Assembly: GCA_002412595.1 (NCBI GenBank)
Contig: DHVJ01000020.1
Span: 1-24,873 of the forward strand
Direction: 5' to 3'
From: Anaerolineaceae bacterium UBA5211
Lineage (GTDB): Bacteria; Chloroflexota; Anaerolineae; Anaerolineales; Anaerolineaceae
DNA length: 24,873 nucleotides
Every line of letters begins with the position of its first letter. Positions within the stretch are counted from its first letter, which is position 1. This document shows, piece after piece, positions 1 through 7,717 of the stretch. A program made the translations under genes and the position numbers. A model generated the notes under the pieces. The model did no database searches and was not told where the DNA came from. It was given only the letters and a program-made list of their open reading frames with translations.

Positions 1-313
1 AACCTTGTGAATGCAAGCTCATTTCCACAGTGATGGAAAGGCTTCAGATACCGTCCGGTCTCTACTCGGAGAAGAAGTCCAGGGATCTTATCTACAAACC
101 GAGCTTTTCGCCTTAAGGGCGGCTACAGATTCACCTGGATTTTGCCCAGCTGGTGCCTTCAGCCTTTCTACCACTTCTACCGGCTAATATACAAGGGTGG
201 CTTTCACGCGTGCTCATTTTTTTGGGCATAGCCGCCACCAAGCAAGTCGGCGCGTTTACTCAAAACACTGAGTACAAGTAGAAACTAGAAACACACCCTA
301 CAACCCGCTGCCA
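1..313. other. Intergenic stretch without an identifiable gene
   Basis: I see no convincing coding region here. All six frames are broken by stops, although plus frame 3 is open from 3 to 113 and again from 117 to 289. The stretch has some structure: GGTGGC at 196-201 can pair with GCCACC at 234-239. It does not match the conserved cores of RNase P RNA, tmRNA, SRP RNA or the common riboswitches I compared it with by eye. It could be the end of an RNA gene, a gene relic or plain spacer. Confidence 0.4.
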
Positions 314-410
314 GTGTCATCCTGAGCCCGGCGCAGCCGGGCGTGAGGATCTCGGCTGGTATAACAATTCGCCAGCATGCCGAGATTCCTCGCTACGCTC
401 GAAATGACAC
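314..410. repeat. Palindromic dispersed repeat (REP/MITE-like)
   Basis: The outer arms GTGTCAT (314-320) and ATGACAC (404-410) are perfect inverted repeats. Inside, GAGGATCTCGGC (345-356) pairs with GCCGAGATTCCTC (379-391) apart from one bulged base, and CCAGC (372-376) can pair with GCTGG (355-359). A separate perfect hairpin, GCCCGGC-GCA-GCCGGGC, lies at 326-342. The right half recurs at 8827-8864, so this is a dispersed element and not a one-off terminator. It carries no ORF. Confidence 0.75.
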
Positions 411-437
411 CAGACATTCATTATTTCCTATTGAAAT

Positions 438-465
438 TTGACATTTAAAAATTCCCTGCTAAACT
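438..465 (+). promoter_or_regulatory. Promoter of the cinA operon
   Basis: A perfect -35 box TTGACA (438-443) is followed after 16 bp by TAAACT (460-465), a 4/6 match to the -10 consensus. Transcription would start near 472, giving a leader of about 25 nt before the ATG at 498. The purine-rich stretch at 482-492 would serve as ribosome binding site. Confidence 0.55.
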
Positions 466-497
466 TGAAAAACACTATTTCAAAGAGAAAAGACCCT

Positions 498-1661
498 ATG
501 CCAAGCGCACAAATCATCGCTATCGGAACCGAACTCCTGCTGGGCGTCACGCAGGACACCAACACCGCCTTCATCGCCCGTACGCTCAACCAGCACGGTG
601 TGGACATCTTCAAGACTGCCATCATCGGCGACAACCCGGCCCGCATCGCGCGGGAAATCCAAAATGCCTTAGAGCAAGCCGATATCATCATCACCACCGG
701 CGGCCTGGGTCCGACCGTGGACGACCCTACCCGCCAGGCCGTTGCGACAGCCTTCGGCGTCGATATTGAATATCACCCTGAATTATGGGAGCAGATCCTG
801 GCGCGCTTCCAAGGGTATAACCGCCAGCCCTCCGAGAACAATAAACGCCAGGCTTACCTGCCACACGGTGCATTAGCGATCGAAAATCCTGTCGGCACAG
901 CCCCGGCTTTTGCTTATGAACGTGACAGAAAGATCGTCATCAGCTTGCCGGGTGTGCCTTCTGAAATGAAAACCCTGCTGCTGAACTATGTCCTGCCGCT
1001 TCTCCAAAAACGCTACGACCTGGCTGGCATCACCCTCTCGCGCACGCTGCATTCGGCCGGCATGGGCGAATCCAACGTGGACGAGCTGGTGGCCGATTTG
1101 GAAACGCTCAGCAACCCCACCGTCGGTCTGGCTGCCCACCCCGGACAGGTGGATGTGCGCATTACCGCCAAAGCCGCCAGCCTGGAATTGGCCGAGCGCC
1201 TCATCCAGCCGGTAGAGGCTAAAGTGCGCCGTCTGTTGGGCGTCAAGATCTATGGCAGCGACGCAGAAACGCTGGAAAGCGTTGTCGCAGCGTTGCTTGA
1301 ACAGCACAACCTGACTTTCGGCCTGTTTATCGATCAAGGTTTAGAGGAAGTTGCGGGTGAGATCACAACCCTGCCCGTCTTTCAATCCATACAATTCATC
1401 CCCGGCCGCGGCGTGCCCGCACCCGTTTTGGAAACATTGTACAATGATAAGAAGGAACACAATTACGTGTCGATTACCTGCCCGGACGCTGATAAACCGA
1501 AAGTTGTGGACGTCCTCGTCTATCTGGAAAGTGAAAATTACCCCTCGCAGCGCAGTTTTGGCGGGCACCCGGCCCTAATACCGCTGGGATTGAAGAATTA
1601 TCTGCTCAGTACGTTACGGGAAACAATCATTCAAACGAAAGGTGACATATGCAAAAAGTAG
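498..1661 (+). CDS. cinA: CinA-like protein, C-terminal deamidase domain degenerate
   Basis: A 387-residue CinA family protein. The N-terminal MoCF-biosynthesis-like domain (about residues 4-175) is clear: IGTELLLG at 9-16 and TTGGLGPTVDD at 66-76. In characterised CinA proteins this domain is a COG1058-type pyrophosphatase (ADP-ribose), and the C-terminal PncC domain deamidates nicotinamide mononucleotide. Here the C-terminal region (about 255-380) aligns in outline, but the usual ESCTGG active-site segment is replaced by IDQGLEE around 278-284, and the TGIAGP-type motif is not visible. NMN deamidation is therefore doubtful. I chose ATG 498 because an upstream in-frame TTG at 438 lies inside the -35 box. 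The gene overlaps the next one by 13 bp, which suggests translational coupling. Confidence 0.88.
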   Translation: MPSAQIIAIGTELLLGVTQDTNTAFIARTLNQHGVDIFKTAIIGDNPARIAREIQNALEQADIIITTGGLGPTVDDPTRQAVATAFGVDIEYHPELWEQILARFQGYNRQPSENNKRQAYLPHGALAIENPVGTAPAFAYERDRKIVISLPGVPSEMKTLLLNYVLPLLQKRYDLAGITLSRTLHSAGMGESNVDELVADLETLSNPTVGLAAHPGQVDVRITAKAASLELAERLIQPVEAKVRRLLGVKIYGSDAETLESVVAALLEQHNLTFGLFIDQGLEEVAGEITTLPVFQSIQFIPGRGVPAPVLETLYNDKKEHNYVSITCPDADKPKVVDVLVYLESENYPSQRSFGGHPALIPLGLKNYLLSTLRETIIQTKGDICKK

Positions 1662-3625
1662 ATCTAATCCTTAAGAATGCCATCGTCCTGACCATGGACA
1701 AAGACCTGCACCAGTACACCCCCGGGGCACTGGCAGTCAAAGGCGACTCCATCGCGGCGGTAGGTTTTGAAAAGGATATTCTGGCAGATTACAGCGCGGA
1801 GGAGGTCAAGGATTGCGGCGGCCAGGTGCTCATGCCCGGCCTGATCAACACTCACACCCACATTCCCATGACCATGCTGCGCGGGTTGGCAGACGATCTG
1901 CGCCTGGACGTTTGGCTGCTGGGTTATATGATGCCGGTTGAGCGCGAGTTCGTCTCACCCGAATTTGTGGCTCTGGGCACCAAAATCGGCTGTGCCGAGT
2001 CCATCCGCACCGGCATTACCTGTATGAACGATATGTACTACTTCGAAGATACCATCGCGCGCACAATAGCTGATATCGGCCTGCGCGCGGTTTGCTCCCA
2101 ATCCGTCATGAAGTTCCCCACGCCTGACGCGCGCTCTTACGAGGAAGCGCTGGAGAGGATGCGCCGCTTCGCCGAGGAATTCAAGGATCATCCCCTCATT
2201 ATTCCTTCAGTCGCCCCGCACGCGCCCTATACCTGCCCGCCTGAGATCCTCAAAGCCTGCACGGAACTGGCGCTGGAATACGACATCCCCCTGCACATTC
2301 ACATTGCTGAAACCAAGGAAGAAGTGGAAGATATGCGCCGTGATAATGGCATGCCTGTGGTGCCTTACACCAAGAAACAGGGCGTGTTTGAAGCCAAAAC
2401 TATTGCCGCGCACTGTGTGCACATTGACGAAGGCGAGATCCGCACGCTGCAGCATGCCAATGTCGGTGTGGCACACAATCCTTCATCCAACATGAAGCTG
2501 GCTTCAGGAATTGCCCCGGTTACCAGCATGTTAGACCTTGGATTGAAGGTCGGCATCGGTACGGACGGCACCGCCTCCAACAATGACCTGGACTTCTTCG
2601 AAGAAATGCGCCTGGCAACCTTCCTGGCTAAGGGTTCCAGCGGCGACCCCACGGTCATACCTGCCGTCCAGACGCTGGTGATGGCCACCCGCATGGGCGC
2701 TGAAGCCATGCACATCGATCACCTGACCGGTTCATTGGAAGTTGGCAAGCGCGCCGACCTGATCCTGTTCAATCTGGCGACCATCCATAACAGCCCGGCT
2801 TTCCGCCACGATGAAAACGGCGTTTACTCGCAGATCGTCTATGCCGGAAAGGCCACCGATGTCTCCGATATGCTGGTTAACGGCAAGTGGATCATGGTCG
2901 ATCACGTCATTCCCGGCATTGACGAAGAAGCTTTGATCAAAGAGAGTCAGGTCATTGCCGCAAAAATCGATAAATTTATCGTCAAGCGCGAGAAATCCAT
3001 CCTCTCCAAGCTGATCGCCATCGGCGGCGCCAGCCAGGAAGAGTCGTTTGAGGTACAAACTAAGGTTGCCATCGAAGATCCGGCGCCGATCGTAGAAAAA
3101 CTGGAAAGCGGCGCACTCAAGACCATCCGCAAGCGCCACTATCATGAATACGATACCTATCTCTACTTTGAGGATAAAGACGAAGGCCGCCTGCGCTTCC
3201 GCGAAGACCATTTTATTGAAAAGAACGGTTCCATCTCGCAGGTACGCTCACGCCTGACCCTGATCGGAGCCACGCGCGAACACCATTTCCCGCAGGAAAT
3301 CATGCTCTCCCGCAGCCGCTTCATCGCGCCGGCCGACCAGAGCCTGCGTTTCTATCGCGAATACTTCAAACCCGTTTCTCTGACGGAAGTGGAAAAGGAC
3401 CGCTTGCGCTACCTGGTGGAATACAAGGGTGAAGAGTTCTTCATCAACGTGGACGAAATCAAAAAACCCACGCTGGGCTTCTTCCTGGAAGTGAAAGCCC
3501 GTACCTGGAGCGAGAAGGACGCTGAAGAGAAATCCTTGCTCATCGCCGACCTGATCCAATTGCTGGGTGCCGCGGACGGCAAGAAAATTATCAAGGATTA
3601 CATTGAAATCGTAGAAAATCATTAG
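1649..3625 (+). CDS. Amidohydrolase (SAH/MTA deaminase type) fused to a CYTH-like domain
   Basis: A 658-residue two-domain protein. Residues 1 to about 445 are a metal-dependent amidohydrolase of the MtaD/SsnA group. Metal ligands are visible as HTH (69-71), HIHIAE (216-221), H255 and D306 in GTDG, followed by SNNDLD (310-315). Enzymes of this group deaminate S-adenosylhomocysteine, methylthioadenosine or related purines; the substrate here is inferred. Residues about 465-658 look like a CYTH (triphosphate tunnel) domain: an ExExK-like EVQTK (468-472), RLRFR (514-518), the VD of the late strand (601-602) and LEVK (613-616). Typical MtaD proteins end near 430-450 residues, so the tail is a real addition. 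Two acidic positions of the CYTH motif appear to be Q and K. A good ribosome binding site (AAAGGTGA) precedes ATG 1649. Confidence 0.85.
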   Translation: MQKVDLILKNAIVLTMDKDLHQYTPGALAVKGDSIAAVGFEKDILADYSAEEVKDCGGQVLMPGLINTHTHIPMTMLRGLADDLRLDVWLLGYMMPVEREFVSPEFVALGTKIGCAESIRTGITCMNDMYYFEDTIARTIADIGLRAVCSQSVMKFPTPDARSYEEALERMRRFAEEFKDHPLIIPSVAPHAPYTCPPEILKACTELALEYDIPLHIHIAETKEEVEDMRRDNGMPVVPYTKKQGVFEAKTIAAHCVHIDEGEIRTLQHANVGVAHNPSSNMKLASGIAPVTSMLDLGLKVGIGTDGTASNNDLDFFEEMRLATFLAKGSSGDPTVIPAVQTLVMATRMGAEAMHIDHLTGSLEVGKRADLILFNLATIHNSPAFRHDENGVYSQIVYAGKATDVSDMLVNGKWIMVDHVIPGIDEEALIKESQVIAAKIDKFIVKREKSILSKLIAIGGASQEESFEVQTKVAIEDPAPIVEKLESGALKTIRKRHYHEYDTYLYFEDKDEGRLRFREDHFIEKNGSISQVRSRLTLIGATREHHFPQEIMLSRSRFIAPADQSLRFYREYFKPVSLTEVEKDRLRYLVEYKGEEFFINVDEIKKPTLGFFLEVKARTWSEKDAEEKSLLIADLIQLLGAADGKKIIKDYIEIVENH

Positions 3626-3629
3626 GCCT

Positions 3630-5096
3630 ATGTCAGCCAGTCAAGATGCGCCCCTGAAAATTCTATTTCTGGCGTCTGAAGCTGAACCTTTTTACAAAGT
3701 CGGCGGTCTGGGTGATTATGCCGGTTCACTGCCGGCCGCCCTGGCCGCCACTGCTCAAAAAAACGGAAGGCCGCTGGACATCCGCGTGGGGCTGCCTTTT
3801 CATCAATCCATCAATGTGGACCAGTCTGTTTTTACCAAAGTCACCGACCTGAAGGTTCCCAAGAAAAAAGGCAGCGCCAAAGGGTCGGTCTTCATGCACA
3901 CGCACAACGGTGTGCCGTATTATTTCATCCGCCGCGCCGGCCGTGCGGGCGGCTATTCCAACGTGTACAGCGCTTCGCCCCTTCAGGATGCCCGCAAGTA
4001 CATCTTTTTCTCGCTGGCCAGCCTGGAATTGACCCGCCTGCTGGACTGGCAGCCGGATGTGATCCACGCCAATGATTGGCATACCGCTGTGGCGGTTTAC
4101 CAGCTGCGCCATGCGCTGCGCGAGCACTCATTTTTTAGCCGCACACGTTCCCTGTTGGTCATCCACAACCTGCCCTTTATGGGCGCCGGCACAGGCGAAG
4201 TGCTGGATGAATTTGGCATTCCGCCCCTGCCGCCAACAGGCAATTTACCGTCCTGGTCGCTGCACTTTCCCTTAGTTTTAGGTTTGCAATCCGCAGATCA
4301 CATTACGGCCGTGTCTCCTTCCTATGCGCAGGAATTGAAGGAAGAGGAATTCGGTAACGGGTTAAAAGGCTTTTTCCGTGAAAATGAATACCGCACCAGC
4401 GGGATCCTAAACGGTATCGACACCCAAAAATGGGATCCCCTCAGCGACATGCATTTGACAAACAATTTTAGCGCAGAAGATCTGGAAGCCAGAAAGGCCA
4501 ACAAATCCGCAGTGCTGGAATTAGCCGGTTTTGACCCGCAGGACGAGCGCCCGTTGTTGGTGGCCGTAACCCGCCTAGACATCCAGAAAGGCACCGACCT
4601 GCTGATGGCCGCCATTCCCCAGCTCACCGACCTGGACTGGAACATGATTGTGCTGGGTACCGGCGATCCCGAATACGAGAAAACTTTTACCAAATTGCAA
4701 AGCTGCTATCCCGAACGCTTGCGCGTCTTCCTGGAATTCAACGCCTCTCTTTCCCACAAGCTTTACGCCGGCGGTGATGTCTTCCTGATGCCCTCACGCT
4801 ACGAACCCTGCGGGCTTTCGCAAATGATCGCCATGCGCTACGGCTGCATTCCCCTGGCGCGTGCCGTGGGCGGCTTGCGCGATACCATTAACAACGCGTC
4901 CGATGACACCCGCACCGGGTTCCTGTTCGATCATGCCAGTGCGGAAGCATTCAGCACGGCATTACGGAAAGCGTTGCTGGCTTATCGCGATCAAGACCAG
5001 TGGCGCCGCATACAACTGCGTGCCATGGCACAGGATTTTTCCTGGGAAAATTCGGCCGAAAAATACCTGCAACTTTACCAGGATCTTTTGGAATAG
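3630..5096 (+). CDS. glgA: Glycogen synthase (GT5 family)
   Basis: A 488-residue cytoplasmic glycosyltransferase that extends alpha-1,4-glucan from a nucleotide-glucose, normally ADP-glucose. The N-terminal domain carries the nucleotide-sugar binding motif KVGGLGD (23-29) and ANDWHT (around 150). The LNGID segment lies near 258-262. The C-terminal GT1-like domain carries RLDIQKGTD (around 312-320) and the catalytic-site segment RYEPCGLSQ, with E392 as the expected conserved Glu. Length is normal for GlgA. The start lies 4 bp after the previous stop, so it is probably translated by coupling; no strong ribosome binding site is visible. It is followed after 56 bp by malQ, making a glycogen-metabolism pair. 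The nucleotide specificity cannot be read from the sequence by eye. Confidence 0.93.
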   Translation: MSASQDAPLKILFLASEAEPFYKVGGLGDYAGSLPAALAATAQKNGRPLDIRVGLPFHQSINVDQSVFTKVTDLKVPKKKGSAKGSVFMHTHNGVPYYFIRRAGRAGGYSNVYSASPLQDARKYIFFSLASLELTRLLDWQPDVIHANDWHTAVAVYQLRHALREHSFFSRTRSLLVIHNLPFMGAGTGEVLDEFGIPPLPPTGNLPSWSLHFPLVLGLQSADHITAVSPSYAQELKEEEFGNGLKGFFRENEYRTSGILNGIDTQKWDPLSDMHLTNNFSAEDLEARKANKSAVLELAGFDPQDERPLLVAVTRLDIQKGTDLLMAAIPQLTDLDWNMIVLGTGDPEYEKTFTKLQSCYPERLRVFLEFNASLSHKLYAGGDVFLMPSRYEPCGLSQMIAMRYGCIPLARAVGGLRDTINNASDDTRTGFLFDHASAEAFSTALRKALLAYRDQDQWRRIQLRAMAQDFSWENSAEKYLQLYQDLLE

Positions 5097-5152
5097 AATT
5101 ATTATAGAAGTTGAGATTGGGAAGAGCGGTAAGAATAGAAAGGCAGGGAGAT

Positions 5153-6688
5153 ATGAAGTTTGAACGTTCCAGCGGAATACTATTGCACATCAGCAGTCTG
5201 CCCGGTAAACACGGCATCGGCGGATTGGGTAAGGAAGCCTACCAATGGGTGGATTTCCTTTACAAATCCGGCACGGGCTTATGGCAGGTGCTGCCGCTTA
5301 CCCCCACCGGTTATGGCGATTCACCTTATCAGGGCTTGTCCGCTTTCGCCGGCAATCCGCTTTTCATTGACCTGGACGAACTGAAGCGCATCAAACTGCT
5401 CAAAGCCAAAGACCTGGCGGATTGTCCGCACTTTCCGGTTTCCTCAGTGGCCTTTGACCGCGTACGCCGTTGGAAACGCGTGCGCCTCGAGCAGGCTTAT
5501 GCCAATTTCAAAGCTGATCCTAAGTCCGATTTGGCAGGAGAATTCGATCAGTTCAAGAAAGATAATACCTATTGGCTGGAAGATTTCTCCTTGTTCATGG
5601 CGCTACGCGAGCGCTTCAAATTGATCAGTTGGAGCGACTGGCCTGCCCCTTACCGTTTACGCGATCCCCAGGCACTCTTGGACTTCGAAGAAGAACACAG
5701 CCACGAAGTGGAGATGCAGGCTTTCTTCCAGTTCTTGTTCTTCCGCCAGTGGGCCGCCCTCAAGGCGTATGCCAATCAGCACGGCGTGCGCATCGTTGGC
5801 GACATTCCCATCTTCATGGGTTTTGACAGCGCCGATGTTTGGGCCAACCCGCACCTGTTCATGCTCGATAAGGAGCGCCGGCCTACTTTCATGGCCGGTG
5901 TTCCGCCAGACTTTTTCTCAAAGACTGGTCAGCTGTGGGGCAATCCGCTATATGAGTGGCAGGAACATAAAAAAGAAGGCTACCAGTGGTGGATCCAGCG
6001 CGTAGCCGCCACCCTGAAAACTGTGGATATCATCCGCCTGGACCACTTCCGCGGGTTCGCCGGGTATTACAAGATTCCAGCCTGGTCCAAGACCGCCGAG
6101 GTAGGCGAATGGGTGGATGGACCCGGCAAGAGCCTGTTTGACGTCATCGAGAAGGAATTGGGCGAGCTGCCCTTCATCGCCGAGGATTTGGGCGTTATTA
6201 CACCGGATGTTGTCGAACTGCGCGAACGTTACCACCTGCCCGGCATGCGCCTGCTCCAATTTGCCTTTTGGGAAAACGCCGACCATGAATTTCTGCCGCA
6301 TACCTACCCGGTTGACTGTGTGGCCTACACCGGCACACATGATAACGATACCACCCGCTCCTGGTTCGCGCACGCCCCCAAACACGAACAGCGTTTCTGC
6401 CTGAGCTACCTGGGTTATCCGCCCCAGAGCAGGGTTGTGTATGCTATGCTGCGCGGTATTTGGGCTTCCGTAGCGGTTTTCGCCATTGCGTCCATGCAGG
6501 ACTTCCTCAATTTAGACGGATACGCGCGTATGAATCTGCCGGCCACCACTGCAGGCAACTGGCGTTGGCGCATGAAACCGGACGCTGTCAAAGCCGAATT
6601 GAGCACCTGGCTCAAGGAGCTGAACATCACTTATAACCGTGTCTCCCCCGCCCAGGATTGGCAGGCCGGAAAATATTTCAAGGGATAA
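5153..6688 (+). CDS. malQ: 4-alpha-glucanotransferase (amylomaltase, GH77)
   Basis: A 511-residue GH77 enzyme that moves alpha-1,4-glucan segments between chains and so disproportionates maltooligosaccharides from glycogen turnover. The three catalytic carboxylates fall where expected: D297 in RLDHFRGF (nucleophile), E344 in IAEDLG (acid/base) and D397 in THDNDTT (transition-state stabiliser). Spacing is close to that of the Thermus amylomaltase. The conserved N-terminal segment with SSLPG, GIGGLG and LPLTPTGYGDSPYQ is also present. I chose ATG 5153 because AGGCAGGGAG (5141-5150) sits just upstream; an in-frame TTG at 5111 has no such site. Its 3' end overlaps the convergent transporter gene by 11 bp. 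Confidence 0.95.
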   Translation: MKFERSSGILLHISSLPGKHGIGGLGKEAYQWVDFLYKSGTGLWQVLPLTPTGYGDSPYQGLSAFAGNPLFIDLDELKRIKLLKAKDLADCPHFPVSSVAFDRVRRWKRVRLEQAYANFKADPKSDLAGEFDQFKKDNTYWLEDFSLFMALRERFKLISWSDWPAPYRLRDPQALLDFEEEHSHEVEMQAFFQFLFFRQWAALKAYANQHGVRIVGDIPIFMGFDSADVWANPHLFMLDKERRPTFMAGVPPDFFSKTGQLWGNPLYEWQEHKKEGYQWWIQRVAATLKTVDIIRLDHFRGFAGYYKIPAWSKTAEVGEWVDGPGKSLFDVIEKELGELPFIAEDLGVITPDVVELRERYHLPGMRLLQFAFWENADHEFLPHTYPVDCVAYTGTHDNDTTRSWFAHAPKHEQRFCLSYLGYPPQSRVVYAMLRGIWASVAVFAIASMQDFLNLDGYARMNLPATTAGNWRWRMKPDAVKAELSTWLKELNITYNRVSPAQDWQAGKYFKG

Positions 6689-7652
6689 TTTCGACTTCCG
6701 CCTCAATTTGCTTGCGCTGCGGTTTGTTGGCGCGGTAAATACCGTAAATAATGACAACCGACCCGATCACCTGCAGCAGGGTCGGTTTTTCATCTAAGAA
6801 AATAAAAGCCAACACCGCCGAACCAGGCGGTTCACCTAACAGCGACAGCGATACGTAAGCCGCCGGCAATTTACCCAGCGCCCAGTTGAGCAGCGAGTGC
6901 CCCACAATTTGCGGGATGAGCGCCAGCAGCACCAGCCAGATCCAGTCATGCCCGCGCACCTGCAGCAGCGCTTGACGGCTGGCTATGGAGATGACCAACA
7001 AAGTGAGTGCGGCGACCGCATAGACAATGAAACTGTAGCTCTGGTTGGAAAGGTGGCTGCGCACCTTGCGCCCGCACATCATATACGCGCTGGCGCACCA
7101 GGCACCCACCAGTGCCAGGAAATTGCCTTTCAGTGCTTCCCGTCCCAGCAGGTTTCCCGTCAGGCTGCACTGCAATTCTCCTGCGGGTACCCCGCACACA
7201 TTACTGAAAGAGACCATCAAAATGCCCGCCACGGCAATAAGTAAGCCGAAGGTGAAAGCTTTCGGCAACCGCTCCTTTAATACCAGCGGGGAGAACAGCG
7301 TCACCCATACCGGCGAAGTGGTCACTAACACCGTGGAAGACACCACATTGGTGAATTCCAGCGAAGTAACCCAACTGGCAAAGTGCAATCCCAACAGCAC
7401 ACCCGAAAGAGCCAACAAATTGCGGTCGCTTTTTGTGATCAGGTGCTTTTCTTTGCGAACCTTGGAAATAGAGAAAGGCGCCAGAAACAGGGTAGCCAGA
7501 ACCAGGCGGTAAGTGGCAATCACCAGCGAAGATAAATTCTGCTGGGCCAATCGGATAAAGATGGCCGCTGTGGAGACAGCCATGATCGCGATGAACAGGC
7601 CGAACGCGGCCGCGTTTTTATTAACGTATTGATAGAGTTTGCTATTTTTCAT
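6678..7652 (-). CDS. EamA/DMT-superfamily transporter
   Basis: A 324-residue integral membrane protein with about ten hydrophobic segments arranged as two EamA repeats (about residues 15-150 and 170-305), the usual layout of 10-TM drug/metabolite transporters. Typical features include STAAIFIRLAQQ and ATYRL early in repeat 1, and the SLLGEPPGSAVLAFIFLDE stretch in repeat 2, where these proteins normally carry a conserved Pro/Glu segment. The substrate is unknown. The start at 7652 is preferred: a longer in-frame reading would extend into the divergent sodA coding region. The 3' end overlaps malQ by 11 bp on the opposite strand. Confidence 0.85.
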   Translation of the reverse strand: MKNSKLYQYVNKNAAAFGLFIAIMAVSTAAIFIRLAQQNLSSLVIATYRLVLATLFLAPFSISKVRKEKHLITKSDRNLLALSGVLLGLHFASWVTSLEFTNVVSSTVLVTTSPVWVTLFSPLVLKERLPKAFTFGLLIAVAGILMVSFSNVCGVPAGELQCSLTGNLLGREALKGNFLALVGAWCASAYMMCGRKVRSHLSNQSYSFIVYAVAALTLLVISIASRQALLQVRGHDWIWLVLLALIPQIVGHSLLNWALGKLPAAYVSLSLLGEPPGSAVLAFIFLDEKPTLLQVIGSVVIIYGIYRANKPQRKQIEAEVEIIP

Positions 7653-7680
7653 TGACAGCCGTTCTGCCGACCTATAGAAT
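7652..7680 (+). promoter_or_regulatory. sodA promoter
   Basis: Perfect -35 TTGACA (7652-7657), 17 bp spacer and -10 TAGAAT (7675-7680, 5/6 match). The predicted start is near 7687, about 30 nt before the sodA ATG, with AGGAG ribosome binding site at about 7706-7710. The first base of the -35 box is also the first base of the divergent transporter's start codon, so the two genes share very compact control DNA. Confidence 0.75.
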
Positions 7681-7717
7681 AAATTTATCGATCTAATAAA
7701 AATACAGGAGAAATAAA

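Noticed and set aside
1..313. tmRNA, RNase P RNA, SRP RNA or a riboswitch
   Set aside because: None of the conserved core sequences of these RNAs could be matched on either strand.
438..497. Upstream TTG start for cinA
   Set aside because: The TTG is part of the TTGACA -35 box, so it would not be in the message; family alignment begins at ATG 498.
873..1337. Long minus-strand ORF inside cinA
   Set aside because: It is a shadow of a well-supported coding frame, with no recognisable motif or ribosome binding site.
5111..5152. Upstream TTG start for malQ
   Set aside because: No ribosome binding site; ATG 5153 has AGGCAGGGAG upstream and matches the family N-terminus.
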